Below are positions 52,330 through 64,000 of a stretch of 64,000 bases of DNA, in pieces (position 1 is the stretch's first letter; each line of letters begins with the position of its first letter). A model generated the notes under the pieces. That model was not told where the DNA came from. It did not search any database and saw only the letters and a program-made list of their open reading frames with translations. This DNA is from Symsagittifera roscoffensis (taxonomy: Eukaryota > Xenacoelomorpha > Acoela > Convolutidae), in NCBI RefSeq assembly GCF_963678635.1, contig NC_087070.1, positions 39,606,397 to 39,670,396 of the forward strand. The letters are read 5' to 3'. The position numbers and the translations under genes are program-made.

Positions 52330-55290
52330 ACGAAATTTTTCAATAGACATTTGTTAATTTACACAATTCTGATATGAAAGGACATCAAAAGGTCCGATAG
52401 CCCTCATCAAGTGATGATTTAATTACCCAGTACAGTTTTTAGGAATTACTAAGAATTTTAAAATGTGAACTACTATCAGTTGTCCAAACCCTACAACACC
52501 TCTTAAAAAAAGATCTATCGTTTTTTTTTGTGATGTATAAAGCGCGAAAATCATGGAAAAAGTGTTCAATTGACTATCATTAGGATTGCTGAAAGTATCA
52601 GCAAAATCTACAAAGAAAACTTGATTAAAACTGAATAATTTTCTTATACTTACACCTATTCTTTTAAAATTTTTACCGGTGAAATATTCGTTGGTTTGAT
52701 TTTAAATTTTTTTAAATTCCACTATCTCAATCTCCGAGTTTTTTTGGGAATTCAGTTCTTAAGCCCTTCCGTTGAAGCTTAACTAAATATTTGAATTCCT
52801 CGTATGTGTGCAATTCTTTCACTGAGCATATCTTGTAGCTTTGTCTCAAATATGTCACTGACTGACATCTCAGAATTTGGTTAAGTTTCATTTCAAGTTT
52901 TGTGGTGATGTTTATTTAGCCGAGCCGTAAACTATAACCCCATATTTTAGTATTGACTGAAAATGACTGGAATAGATTTTAATAAGTTGTGCTGTGTCAT
53001 TTGTTTGTCATGTAATCGATAGAGCAATCCGCAAAAAACACTCATTTTTTGACGAGAAAGTCAATCTGAAACTTGAAATCCAATTTTGAGTCCATGTGAT
53101 TGCCCAAGTAATCAATTTAGAGGTATTTATTAAGATTGTCGGTTCCTATTTTTATATTGTCTATTCTTGTGGTTATATTCCGATAAATTTTACGTTATTT
53201 TTGTTTAGTTTCAGAGTAAGTTTATTGATTTTCAACCAATTTTTTATTTTTGATAAATTCTCATTGTATTAGTGTAAATTTTGTTCTTTTGCTTCACTGC
53301 TGTATCATCAGTGTATGAATATCTGTTCACTGAGTTTGTAGTCGTTGGTGTAAACAGTTTATCATTAAAATGAACAGTAGCGGGCCGAGAATTGATCCCC
53401 GTCGAACTCCACTGTAAATACTTTACAGTTTGGACTATTTGGAGCCTATTCTGACTACTTGCGATTTATTTGTTAAATATAATTTCAACAAGGCCTGCAT
53501 GGGACCTCGTAGTCCGCAGTTTCAGGTTTTTGTAGAAGTTTATCATGTAAAACTGTTTCAAACGCTTTTTTGAGATTTTTGAAAACTGCATGTGTTACAT
53601 TGTGGTTTAATTCCCAATGATTTTGAATGTCTTATTTAAAGCTTACCAATGCATCTATTCTAGACATTTTAGGTCTGAACCCAAATTGGTTGTTAGTCAA
53701 AACACCATGTTTATCTAAGAAATCAAAAATGCGTTTGTGGCGTAACTTTTCAAAAACTTTGCTAAAGATTGGTAAAAGAGATAATGGCCTGTTCAACTTT
53801 TATTGTTTAGGGTCTTTTTTGTTCCATTTTGAATTGGTATTACTATGCTACTTTAAAACAGACCGGTAAAACATTTGTATTTTAATTTGTCAGTGTTTTA
53901 ATTATTGCCGTTTCAATTTTTTTAATGACGAAAATAATAAACCCAAAAAAAATTACAACTGTATCTTCTTCGTTGGTTTTCATAAGAGAAAAACTATTAA
54001 GGAATCGCTTCTGATGAAGTTTTTGAGATGATTTATTTTTTTCAGCCAACTGATGTTCTCTTATAGCAAAAAATTGATTCAAATTTTTGGTTTTTTCTTG
54101 TCTTAGAGTAACAGATTATTTGCTTTCACCCGATAATTCTCTCAAAGATCTAAAAAGGTTCTTGAATTTTGTTTAGTATCTTTTTCTAACTTGATTTGGC
54201 AAATTTTTTTTTGCCTATCAGTTTTTTTGATGCTTTTTTAATTTTGGCATTTTTCGCTTTAGGATTGTCTCTTCGTGAGCTTATGTTAGTTGCCTAATCT
54301 TTTCATTTTTTTGTCAGCCATATTTTTGATTTTCTTATCTATCCAGGTTTTTTAGCCTTCTTTTGTCTCTGTTTTAATTGGAACGAAATGTTTTTTTTTC
54401 GCAATTATCTGATGAAAGAATTGAATTGACTTAATGCAATCATAATATCCTTTTTCGTCGTCGTGCTTTTGTAATTCATGAAGAATTTAAGTTCATTTTT
54501 TTTGCAAATTTTGCTGTCTTCCAAGATATTCCAAATTTTGTATACTTCCGCTTGGGAAACTTCATCAAGAGACTCACTTTTTGTTTCTTTCGGGTATGTA
54601 ATTACCGTTGAATGATCTGTAATCAATGTATCCGACATCTGAGCAACTGTAGAAAAAATTGAGTACACCAGGTGTATGCAACTTTCGGAACAAATTGTTT
54701 TGTGCGTTAATTCTAAATTGGTTTGACATTTTAATTTAAAAGCATTTAGACAATCCGCGCATGCATTTTGTTTTGAGGTTTTAAATGATCAAGACTGAAG
54801 TTTCTACAAGAAACAAGTTTATCATTGGGTCCTTTATGCATCCCTGTAGTTGATGCTGGTCTGAGGTAGAAGCATTAATGCGCTGAAAAATGGTTTCATA
54901 ACGGACAAAAAGCCAGCTCCCTCACCTCTCCTCTCTCTTCCTTGATTTTCTACTTGTTGGTACTTTGGTAAGATGATGCATTTTTTGTTTGAATTCGTTT
55001 TAAACCATGTTTCTTTTAGCGCAAAAAACATTGGCTCACAATCATTAAACTCAGATAAAGTTGAAGCTGGTCGATGTTTTTCATCGGTGATCTTGTGTTT
55101 TATAAAATTAAAAAATTTTCCATCATATTCTGTACGAACAAGAATACGCGCCAGTGACCGAGTATGATGTGTTGCTAAAGCCTAGTTCAATTGAGATATT
55201 TTACAATTCATATCATATGAGGCTTAAGAATCATCAATCTGTTTCAAATAAACTGTTTAAAAAGTTTTTATTCTTTATCACTTCTTATTT
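52330..55290 (-). mobile_element. Decayed LINE A (minus strand)
   Basis: Minus strand, from the 5' end (about 55.2 kb): endonuclease pieces FALKETWFK and RRGEGAGF (54834-55031), the late endonuclease motif LITDHSTVITY (54405-54668), and the RT blocks AVFKNLKKAFETV (about 53560-53600), RRGSILGPLLF (53371-53412) and YTDD (about 53302-53316). The 3' end carries GGACCTTTTGATGTCC near 52390. Many stops and frameshifts. The ATG-less pieces show one original ORF2 of endonuclease plus RT. Confidence 0.75.
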
Positions 55291-55299
55291 TTGATTTTT

Positions 55300-58230
55300 C
55301 CTTGGCTTGATTTTTTTTTTCAATTTTTTTAAAAATCCAATATCTCAATATCCGAGAGTGAAATTAAGTTTTTCAGAAATTCAGTTTTTAAATCCTTCCA
55401 TAAAAGCCTAACTGAAGATTTGAATACCTCGTATGTATGCAACTCTTTCACTGAGCAAGTTCTGTAGGTTTCTCTAAAATATGTTACCGACTGATATCTC
55501 AGATATTGGTTTTGTTTCATTTCAAGATTTTTTTTTGAAGTTTCATTTGCTGTGCCGTACACTATAACCACATATTGCAGTAATGGCTGAGTTTGACTGA
55601 AGTAGATTTTATTTAGTTGTGCTGTCGTTAGTACGTCATGTAATCGATAGAGATATCCACAAAAATTATGGTTTTTTTTGACGAAAAAGTCAAAATGAAG
55701 TTTGAAATCTATTTTGAGTCCATGTGAGTGCCAAATTTTGGTATAGAGGTTTTTCTTAACATCGTCGGTTCTCATGTTTTTATTGTCTTTTTCTACGATA
55801 ATATTCCTATAAATTATTATGTTTTTTTTCTTGGTTCAGAGTTAGCTTATTGATTTTCAATCAAATTCCTATTTTGATAAGCCCTCATTGTATTGGTGTA
55901 AGTTTTGTTGTTTTTGCTTCACTGCAGTAACAAAAGCGTGAAAATATCTGTTCAGTGAGTTTGTAATAGTTGATAGACAATTGATCATTAAATTTCTTAG
56001 TAGTGGCCCAAGGACTGATTCCTGAGAAACTCCACTATCAACAGTTTACAATTTCGACACTTCGGAGCCTATTCTGATTACATGCGATTTATTTGTCAAA
56101 TATGATTTCAACAAGGCCTGTTTGGGACCTTGTAGTCCGCAATTTTCAGCGTTTTGTAGAAGTGTAACATGTGAAACTGCATCACACGTTTTTGAGATCT
56201 ATGAAAACTGCATGTGTTACATTATGGTTTAATTCTAATCATTTCGGATGTGTTCCATTAAGTTTAACAAAGATTCTTTTGTAGACAATTTATGTCTGAG
56301 TTCAAAAATGTTGTTAGTCAAAACACCATGTTTATCTAAGAAATCAAAAACGGGTTTATCTGGTAACTTTTCAAAAGTTTTGTTAAAAAAAACTGCTCGA
56401 AAGATTTTGGCCTTTAATTATCAAGAGCCTTGTTTGTTACTTTTTTATTAATTGGTTTTACTATGGCTACTTTAGTATAGATAGGAAAAAAAACCTTTTC
56501 CTATTTAATACTGGCAACCTATTAAACAGGAAAATCATTTGTTTAATAGGTTTCTAGTGTTTGAATTATAGCCATTTCAATCATTTTTATGACAAAATCG
56601 TTTAACCCAAAAAAATCACAAGTGTAATTTCACAACGAAAAACTAAACATAGTTCTTTTTGGCTTGTTTTTAAGAGACAAAACTGTTGAGAAATCGTTTC
56701 TGATGAAAAGTTTTCAGCTGATTTAATTTTATCAGCCAATTGATGTCGTCTATTATCAAAAAATGGATTAAACTTTTTGATTTCTGCTTTGCTTTGAAGA
56801 ACAGACTTTTTGTTTTACCCCAATGATTCTCTCAAAGTAATAAGAAAAAACTCTTGAGTTTTTTTTTAGCCTTGTTTTAGTTCTGGCATTAATGTTTATC
56901 ATTGTTTCAATGTTTTGGTATATTTGTTTTGTTTTCTTGCCTATCAATTTTTGTGATGCATTTTTTTTTGCAATTTTTGCTTTATGATTGTCATTTAGTG
57001 AGCTAATGTAAATTGCCTATTTTCATAGTTTTTCGCTAGCCATTTTTTGATTTTGTTGTCTATCCAGGTTTACTACTAATCATATTAATAAATTGTTTTT
57101 ATATCAGAGATCATTCAACAGACATTTGTCAATTTACATAATTCTGAGGTGCAAGGACATCAAAAGGCCCGATAGGTCCACTCAAGTGATGCCTTAAGAG
57201 TCTCTTTCTTTTGGCTCTTGTCTAGTTGGAACAAAATGATTCATAATATTGTATTTATTTGATGAAAGAATTTAATTGACTTATCGCAACCTAAATTTAC
57301 AATTTCGTCGTCGTGCTTTGTAATTCATGCTGAATTTTAAATTTCATTTTCTTGCAATTTTCCCTGTTATCTAACGTGTTCCAAATTTTGTAATGTTCTG
57401 ATCGAGAACTTTCATCAAGAGACTCACTCTTTGTTTTCTTTTAGGCTATGTAATTACCGTTGAATGATCTGTAATCTTTGTATCCGATATATCTGAACAA
57501 CTGTAGAAAAGTTTGAGTACACCACATGTATGCAATTTATGGGAGAATTTTTTTTGTGAGTTGATTCTAAAATGTTTTGACATTTTTAGTTAAAAGCTTT
57601 TAGTCAATCCTCGTATGCATTTTGAGGTTTTAAATGATCAAGATTGAAGTTTCATCTTTATCATCGGGTCCTCCATCCCATCCAAGTAACTTTCAAAAGT
57701 CTTCAATGATTCAACCATTTTTATACGAGCACTTAAGTAAACTACAGTTCAAAATAAACTGTTTCTTAAATTTAATTTTGATAATCAAGAGTTGATACCG
57801 ATTGAAGTAAAACCACTAATGCTCTGAAAATTGTTGTCATTATGGACAAAAAGACAGCTTCGCGATTTCTCACCTCTCTTCTTTGGTTTTCTACTTGTTA
57901 GTATTTCGGTAACGTGAGACACTTTTTCTTTCAAACATTTTTTAGTCATGTTTTTGTTATTGCAGTAATTATTGGCTCAAAATCTATCAAACTCAGGTGA
58001 AGCTGAAGTTGGTCGATGATTTTCATTTTATATTTCGCAAAGCTAAAAAAATTTCCATCAGTTTCCGTATGAACAAGAATACGCGCCAAAGACCGGGTAT
58101 AATGTGTTGCTAAAGCATAGCATGTTCGAAAAATTAATATAATTAATATCATTTGAGGCTAATTAACCCTCAATCTGTTTCCAATAAAACTATTCAAAAT
58201 TTGTATTCTTAATCATTTTTCAATTTTTCA
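55300..58230 (-). mobile_element. Decayed LINE B (minus strand), older duplicate of A
   Basis: Follows the same order as LINE A throughout but is clearly diverged from it. The frame 55329-55775 encodes the RT C-terminal region (HGLKIDFKLHFDF, FCGYLYRLHDVL, QPLLQYVVIVYGTAN). An extra piece of LINE 3' end (about 57070-57195, with GACATCAAAAGGCCCGATAGG) is inserted within the segment that corresponds to 54345-54355 of LINE A. A and B lie head to tail, so an older tandem duplication of about 2.9 kb preceded the 6.13 kb one. Confidence 0.72.
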
Positions 58231-58234
58231 ATTT

Positions 58235-58390
58235 CGCTCTGTGGAAAAAGTGCTGTTTTGTGGAGCAGAAGACATTGGAAACTACATAGACTTGAAATAT
58301 GTCCCAATTCACATGGGCGGGACTAGTGCGTATGTTTATGACAATAAAGTGACAGGAATTGGCAACCCAGATGTGATGGAGGAAAAATAA
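58235..58390 (+). pseudogene. Orphan copy of CRAL-TRIO exon 4 (codons 13-63)
   Basis: Identical to 52104-52259 including the TAA, but the acceptor site and first 12 codons are missing. It is preceded by LINE B sequence. Without a splice acceptor it cannot be used as a terminal exon unless a cryptic AG is used. Confidence 0.9.
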
Positions 58391-58460
58391 ATTAAAATTT
58401 TGTTTGTACATTTTTTGTAACGAATTGATGAATATTAATCTTTTTAAATTGTTTTCATTT

Positions 58461-61420
58461 ACGAAATTTTTCAATAGACATTTGTTAATTTACACAATTC
58501 TGATATGAAAGGACATCAAAAGGTCCGATAGCCCTCATCAAGTGATGATTTAATTACCCAGTACAGTTTTTAGGAATTACTAAGAATTTTAAAATGTGAA
58601 CTACTATCAGTTGTCCAAACCCTACAACACCTCTTAAAAAAAGATCTATCGTTTTTTTTTGTGATGTATAAAGCGCGAAAATCATGGAAAAAGTGTTCAA
58701 TTGACTATCATTAGGATTGCTGAAAGTATCAGCAAAATCTACAAAGAAAACTTGATTAAAACTGAATAATTTTCTTATACTTACACCTATTCTTTTAAAA
58801 TTTTTACCGGTGAAATATTCGTTGGTTTGATTTTAAATTTTTTTAAATTCCACTATCTCAATCTCCGAGTTTTTTTGGGAATTCAGTTCTTAAGCCCTTC
58901 CGTTGAAGCTTAACTAAATATTTGAATTCCTCGTATGTGTGCAATTCTTTCACTGAGCATATCTTGTAGCTTTGTCTCAAATATGTCACTGACTGACATC
59001 TCAGAATTTGGTTAAGTTTCATTTCAAGTTTTGTGGTGATGTTTATTTAGCCGAGCCGTAAACTATAACCCCATATTTTAGTATTGACTGAAAATGACTG
59101 GAATAGATTTTAATAAGTTGTGCTGTGTCATTTGTTTGTCATGTAATCGATAGAGCAATCCGCAAAAAACACTCATTTTTTGACGAGAAAGTCAATCTGA
59201 AACTTGAAATCCAATTTTGAGTCCATGTGATTGCCCAAGTAATCAATTTAGAGGTATTTATTAAGATTGTCGGTTCCTATTTTTATATTGTCTATTCTTG
59301 TGGTTATATTCCGATAAATTTTACGTTATTTTTGTTTAGTTTCAGAGTAAGTTTATTGATTTTCAACCAATTTTTTATTTTTGATAAATTCTCATTGTAT
59401 TAGTGTAAATTTTGTTCTTTTGCTTCACTGCTGTATCATCAGTGTATGAATATCTGTTCACTGAGTTTGTAGTCGTTGGTGTAAACAGTTTATCATTAAA
59501 ATGAACAGTAGCGGGCCGAGAATTGATCCCCGTCGAACTCCACTGTAAATACTTTACAGTTTGGACTATTTGGAGCCTATTCTGACTACTTGCGATTTAT
59601 TTGTTAAATATAATTTCAACAAGGCCTGCATGGGACCTCGTAGTCCGCAGTTTCAGGTTTTTGTAGAAGTTTATCATGTAAAACTGTTTCAAACGCTTTT
59701 TTGAGATTTTTGAAAACTGCATGTGTTACATTGTGGTTTAATTCCCAATGATTTTGAATGTCTTATTTAAAGCTTACCAATGCATCTATTCTAGACATTT
59801 TAGGTCTGAACCCAAATTGGTTGTTAGTCAAAACACCATGTTTATCTAAGAAATCAAAAATGCGTTTGTGGCGTAACTTTTCAAAAACTTTGCTAAAGAT
59901 TGGTAAAAGAGATAATGGCCTGTTCAACTTTTATTGTTTAGGGTCTTTTTTGTTCCATTTTGAATTGGTATTACTATGCTACTTTAAAACAGACCGGTAA
60001 AACATTTGTATTTTAATTTGTCAGTGTTTTAATTATTGCCGTTTCAATTTTTTTAATGACGAAAATAATAAACCCAAAAAAAATTACAACTGTATCTTCT
60101 TCGTTGGTTTTCATAAGAGAAAAACTATTAAGGAATCGCTTCTGATGAAGTTTTTGAGATGATTTATTTTTTTCAGCCAACTGATGTTCTCTTATAGCAA
60201 AAAATTGATTCAAATTTTTGGTTTTTTCTTGTCTTAGAGTAACAGATTATTTGCTTTCACCCGATAATTCTCTCAAAGATCTAAAAAGGTTCTTGAATTT
60301 TGTTTAGTATCTTTTTCTAACTTGATTTGGCAAATTTTTTTTTGCCTATCAGTTTTTTTGATGCTTTTTTAATTTTGGCATTTTTCGCTTTAGGATTGTC
60401 TCTTCGTGAGCTTATGTTAGTTGCCTAATCTTTTCATTTTTTTGTCAGCCATATTTTTGATTTTCTTATCTATCCAGGTTTTTTAGCCTTCTTTTGTCTC
60501 TGTTTTAATTGGAACGAAATGTTTTTTTTCGCAATTATCTGATGAAAGAATTGAATTGACTTAATGCAATCATAATATCCTTTTTCGTCGTCGTGCTTTT
60601 GTAATTCATGAAGAATTTAAGTTCATTTTTTTTGCAAATTTTGCTGTCTTCCAAGATATTCCAAATTTTGTATACTTCCGCTTGGGAAACTTCATCAAGA
60701 GACTCACTTTTTGTTTCTTTCGGGTATGTAATTACCGTTGAATGATCTGTAATCAATGTATCCGACATCTGAGCAACTGTAGAAAAAATTGAGTACACCA
60801 GGTGTATGCAACTTTCGGAACAAATTGTTTTGTGCGTTAATTCTAAATTGGTTTGACATTTTAATTTAAAAGCATTTAGACAATCCGCGCATGCATTTTG
60901 TTTTGAGGTTTTAAATGATCAAGACTGAAGTTTCTACAAGAAACAAGTTTATCATTGGGTCCTTTATGCATCCCTGTAGTTGATGCTGGTCTGAGGTAGA
61001 AGCATTAATGCGCTGAAAAATGGTTTCATAACGGACAAAAAGCCAGCTCCCTCACCTCTCCTCTCTCTTCCTTGATTTTCTACTTGTTGGTACTTTGGTA
61101 AGATGATGCATTTTTTGTTTGAATTCGTTTTAAACCATGTTTCTTTTAGCGCAAAAAACATTGGCTCACAATCATTAAACTCAGATAAAGTTGAAGCTGG
61201 TCGATGTTTTTCATCGGTGATCTTGTGTTTTATAAAATTAAAAAATTTTCCATCATATTCTGTACGAACAAGAATACGCGCCAGTGACCGAGTATGATGT
61301 GTTGCTAAAGCCTAGTTCAATTGAGATATTTTACAATTCATATCATATGAGGCTTAAGAATCATCAATCTGTTTCAAATAAACTGTTTAAAAAGTTTTTA
61401 TTCTTTATCACTTCTTATTT
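58461..61420 (-). mobile_element. Decayed LINE A, copy in unit 2
   Basis: Duplicate of 52330-55290; endonuclease pieces at 60535-60798 and 60964-61161. Confidence 0.75.
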
Positions 61421-61429
61421 TTGATTTTT

Positions 61430-64000
61430 CCTTGGCTTGATTTTTTTTTTCAATTTTTTTAAAAATCCAATATCTCAATATCCGAGAGTGAAATTAAGTT
61501 TTTCAGAAATTCAGTTTTTAAATCCTTCCATAAAAGCCTAACTGAAGATTTGAATACCTCGTATGTATGCAACTCTTTCACTGAGCAAGTTCTGTAGGTT
61601 TCTCTAAAATATGTTACCGACTGATATCTCAGATATTGGTTTTGTTTCATTTCAAGATTTTTTTTTGAAGTTTCATTTGCTGTGCCGTACACTATAACCA
61701 CATATTGCAGTAATGGCTGAGTTTGACTGAAGTAGATTTTATTTAGTTGTGCTGTCGTTAGTACGTCATGTAATCGATAGAGATATCCACAAAAATTATG
61801 GTTTTTTTTGACGAAAAAGTCAAAATGAAGTTTGAAATCTATTTTGAGTCCATGTGAGTGCCAAATTTTGGTATAGAGGTTTTTCTTAACATCGTCGGTT
61901 CTCATGTTTTTATTGTCTTTTTCTACGATAATATTCCTATAAATTATTATGTTTTTTTTCTTGGTTCAGAGTTAGCTTATTGATTTTCAATCAAATTCCT
62001 ATTTTGATAAGCCCTCATTGTATTGGTGTAAGTTTTGTTGTTTTTGCTTCACTGCAGTAACAAAAGCGTGAAAATATCTGTTCAGTGAGTTTGTAATAGT
62101 TGATAGACAATTGATCATTAAATTTCTTAGTAGTGGCCCAAGGACTGATTCCTGAGAAACTCCACTATCAACAGTTTACAATTTCGACACTTCGGAGCCT
62201 ATTCTGATTACATGCGATTTATTTGTCAAATATGATTTCAACAAGGCCTGTTTGGGACCTTGTAGTCCGCAATTTTCAGCGTTTTGTAGAAGTGTAACAT
62301 GTGAAACTGCATCACACGTTTTTGAGATCTATGAAAACTGCATGTGTTACATTATGGTTTAATTCTAATCATTTCGGATGTGTTCCATTAAGTTTAACAA
62401 AGATTCTTTTGTAGACAATTTATGTCTGAGTTCAAAAATGTTGTTAGTCAAAACACCATGTTTATCTAAGAAATCAAAAACGGGTTTATCTGGTAACTTT
62501 TCAAAAGTTTTGTTAAAAAAAACTGCTCGAAAGATTTTGGCCTTTAATTATCAAGAGCCTTGTTTGTTACTTTTTTATTAATTGGTTTTACTATGGCTAC
62601 TTTAGTATAGATAGGAAAAAAAACCTTTTCCTATTTAATACTGGCAACCTATTAAACAGGAAAATCATTTGTTTAATAGGTTTCTAGTGTTTGAATTATA
62701 GCCATTTCAATCATTTTTATGACAAAATCGTTTAACCCAAAAAAATCACAAGTGTAATTTCACAACGAAAAACTAAACATAGTTCTTTTTGGCTTGTTTT
62801 TAAGAGACAAAACTGTTGAGAAATCGTTTCTGATGAAAAGTTTTCAGCTGATTTAATTTTATCAGCCAATTGATGTCGTCTATTATCAAAAAATGGATTA
62901 AACTTTTTGATTTCTGCTTTGCTTTGAAGAACAGACTTTTTGTTTTACCCCAATGATTCTCTCAAAGTAATAAGAAAAAACTCTTGAGTTTTTTTTTAGC
63001 CTTGTTTTAGTTCTGGCATTAATGTTTATCATTGTTTCAATGTTTTGGTATATTTGTTTTGTTTTCTTGCCTATCAATTTTTGTGATGCATTTTTTTTTG
63101 CAATTTTTGCTTTATGATTGTCATTTAGTGAGCTAATGTAAATTGCCTATTTTCATAGTTTTTCGCTAGCCATTTTTTGATTTTGTTGTCTATCCAGGTT
63201 TACTACTAATCATATTAATAAATTGTTTTTATATCAGAGATCATTCAACAGACATTTGTCAATTTACATAATTCTGAGGTGCAAGGACATCAAAAGGCCC
63301 GATAGGTCCACTCAAGTGATGCCTTAAGAGTCTCTTTCTTTTGGCTCTTGTCTAGTTGGAACAAAATGATTCATAATATTGTATTTATTTGATGAAAGAA
63401 TTTAATTGACTTATCGCAACCTAAATTTACAATTTCGTCGTCGTGCTTTGTAATTCATGCTGAATTTTAAATTTCATTTTCTTGCAATTTTCCCTGTTAT
63501 CTAACGTGTTCCAAATTTTGTAATGTTCTGATCGAGAACTTTCATCAAGAGACTCACTCTTTGTTTTCTTTTAGGCTATGTAATTACCGTTGAATGATCT
63601 GTAATCTTTGTATCCGATATATCTGAACAACTGTAGAAAAGTTTGAGTACACCACATGTATGCAATTTATGGGAGAATTTTTTTTGTGAGTTGATTCTAA
63701 AATGTTTTGACATTTTTAGTTAAAAGCTTTTAGTCAATCCTCGTATGCATTTTGAGGTTTTAAATGATCAAGATTGAAGTTTCATCTTTATCATCGGGTC
63801 CTCCATCCCATCCAAGTAACTTTCAAAAGTCTTCAATGATTCAACCATTTTTATACGAGCACTTAAGTAAACTACAGTTCAAAATAAACTGTTTCTTAAA
63901 TTTAATTTTGATAATCAAGAGTTGATACCGATTGAAGTAAAACCACTAATGCTCTGAAAATTGTTGTCATTATGGACAAAAAGACAGCTTCGCGATTTCT
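61430..64000 (-). mobile_element. Decayed LINE B, copy in unit 2 (partial)
   Basis: Duplicate of 55300-57870; RT piece at 61459-61905. Runs off the window. Confidence 0.72.

Larger units (their letters stand above)
52104..58234. repeat. 6.13 kb tandem duplication, unit 1
   Basis: Starts inside exon 4 and recurs from 58235 with an offset of 6131, falling to 6130 after a one-T difference in the run at 54391-54399. No other difference was seen in the parts compared. It contains two minus-strand LINE copies. Confidence 0.93.
58235..64000. repeat. 6.13 kb tandem duplication, unit 2 (cut by window end)
   Basis: Repeats 52104-57870 nearly base for base. The last about 365 bp of the unit lie outside the window. 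Further copies beyond 64000 cannot be excluded. Confidence 0.93.

Noticed and set aside
53627-53869. Plus-strand frame, also at 59758
   Set aside because: It is the antisense shadow of the minus-strand LINE RT.

Overview
This window looks like a piece of an invertebrate animal genome. It holds spliced and single-exon eukaryotic genes, long AT-rich intergenic DNA, non-LTR retrotransposons, a Penelope-like remnant with a GIY-YIG domain, a giant Ty3/gypsy-type element, MITEs and degenerate satellite DNA. I cannot narrow the organism further from the sequence alone. Only two host genes are convincing: an intronless ESF1 homologue (24286-26010, + strand, pre-rRNA processing) and a four-exon CRAL-TRIO gene of the MOSPD2 type (46681-52259, + strand).

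Layout. 181-573: Penelope-like GIY-YIG fragment. 1154-7185 and 22596-23940: copies of one PHD-finger LINE that sits just upstream of ESF1. A tandem duplication with a period of about 2458 bp, whose breakpoints lie inside the LINE and inside ESF1 codon 40, has made two extra copies of the ESF1 promoter plus its first 40 codons (2651-3101 and 5110-5559). 7186-22595: a 15.4 kb minus-strand block interrupts the LINE array. It carries gag (coiled coil, capsid, two zinc knuckles), protease, RT-RNase H, a long acidic linker, integrase and a macrodomain-like C-terminus, then a separate third reading frame (10640 down to 7406) with an SGNH/GDSL-esterase domain. Its leader holds a 14-bp minisatellite and a 69-bp repeat. 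No LTR pair is recognisable, and many frameshifts and two stops break the frames.

26.0-46.4 kb is gene-poor: a degenerate tandem array directly after ESF1, a hAT-like MITE with an 8-bp target duplication (27359-27769), about 155-bp satellite-like repeats (30.2-33.9 kb, part of them duplicated at 35.6-37.1 kb), a tRNA-like fragment, a 24-bp perfect hairpin, dispersed repeats, and two decayed LINE reverse-transcriptase fragments (39.8 and 42.1 kb). 46.4-52.3 kb: the CRAL-TRIO gene, whose first intron contains two TA-flanked MITEs in opposite orientation. 52104-64000: an almost perfect 6.13 kb tandem duplication carrying the last part of the CRAL-TRIO terminal exon and two older, diverged minus-strand LINE copies. 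The second unit runs off the window.

The most unusual candidate system is the Ty3/gypsy-type block, which combines a macrodomain-like module fused behind integrase with a complete SGNH catalytic set in the third-ORF (envelope) position.
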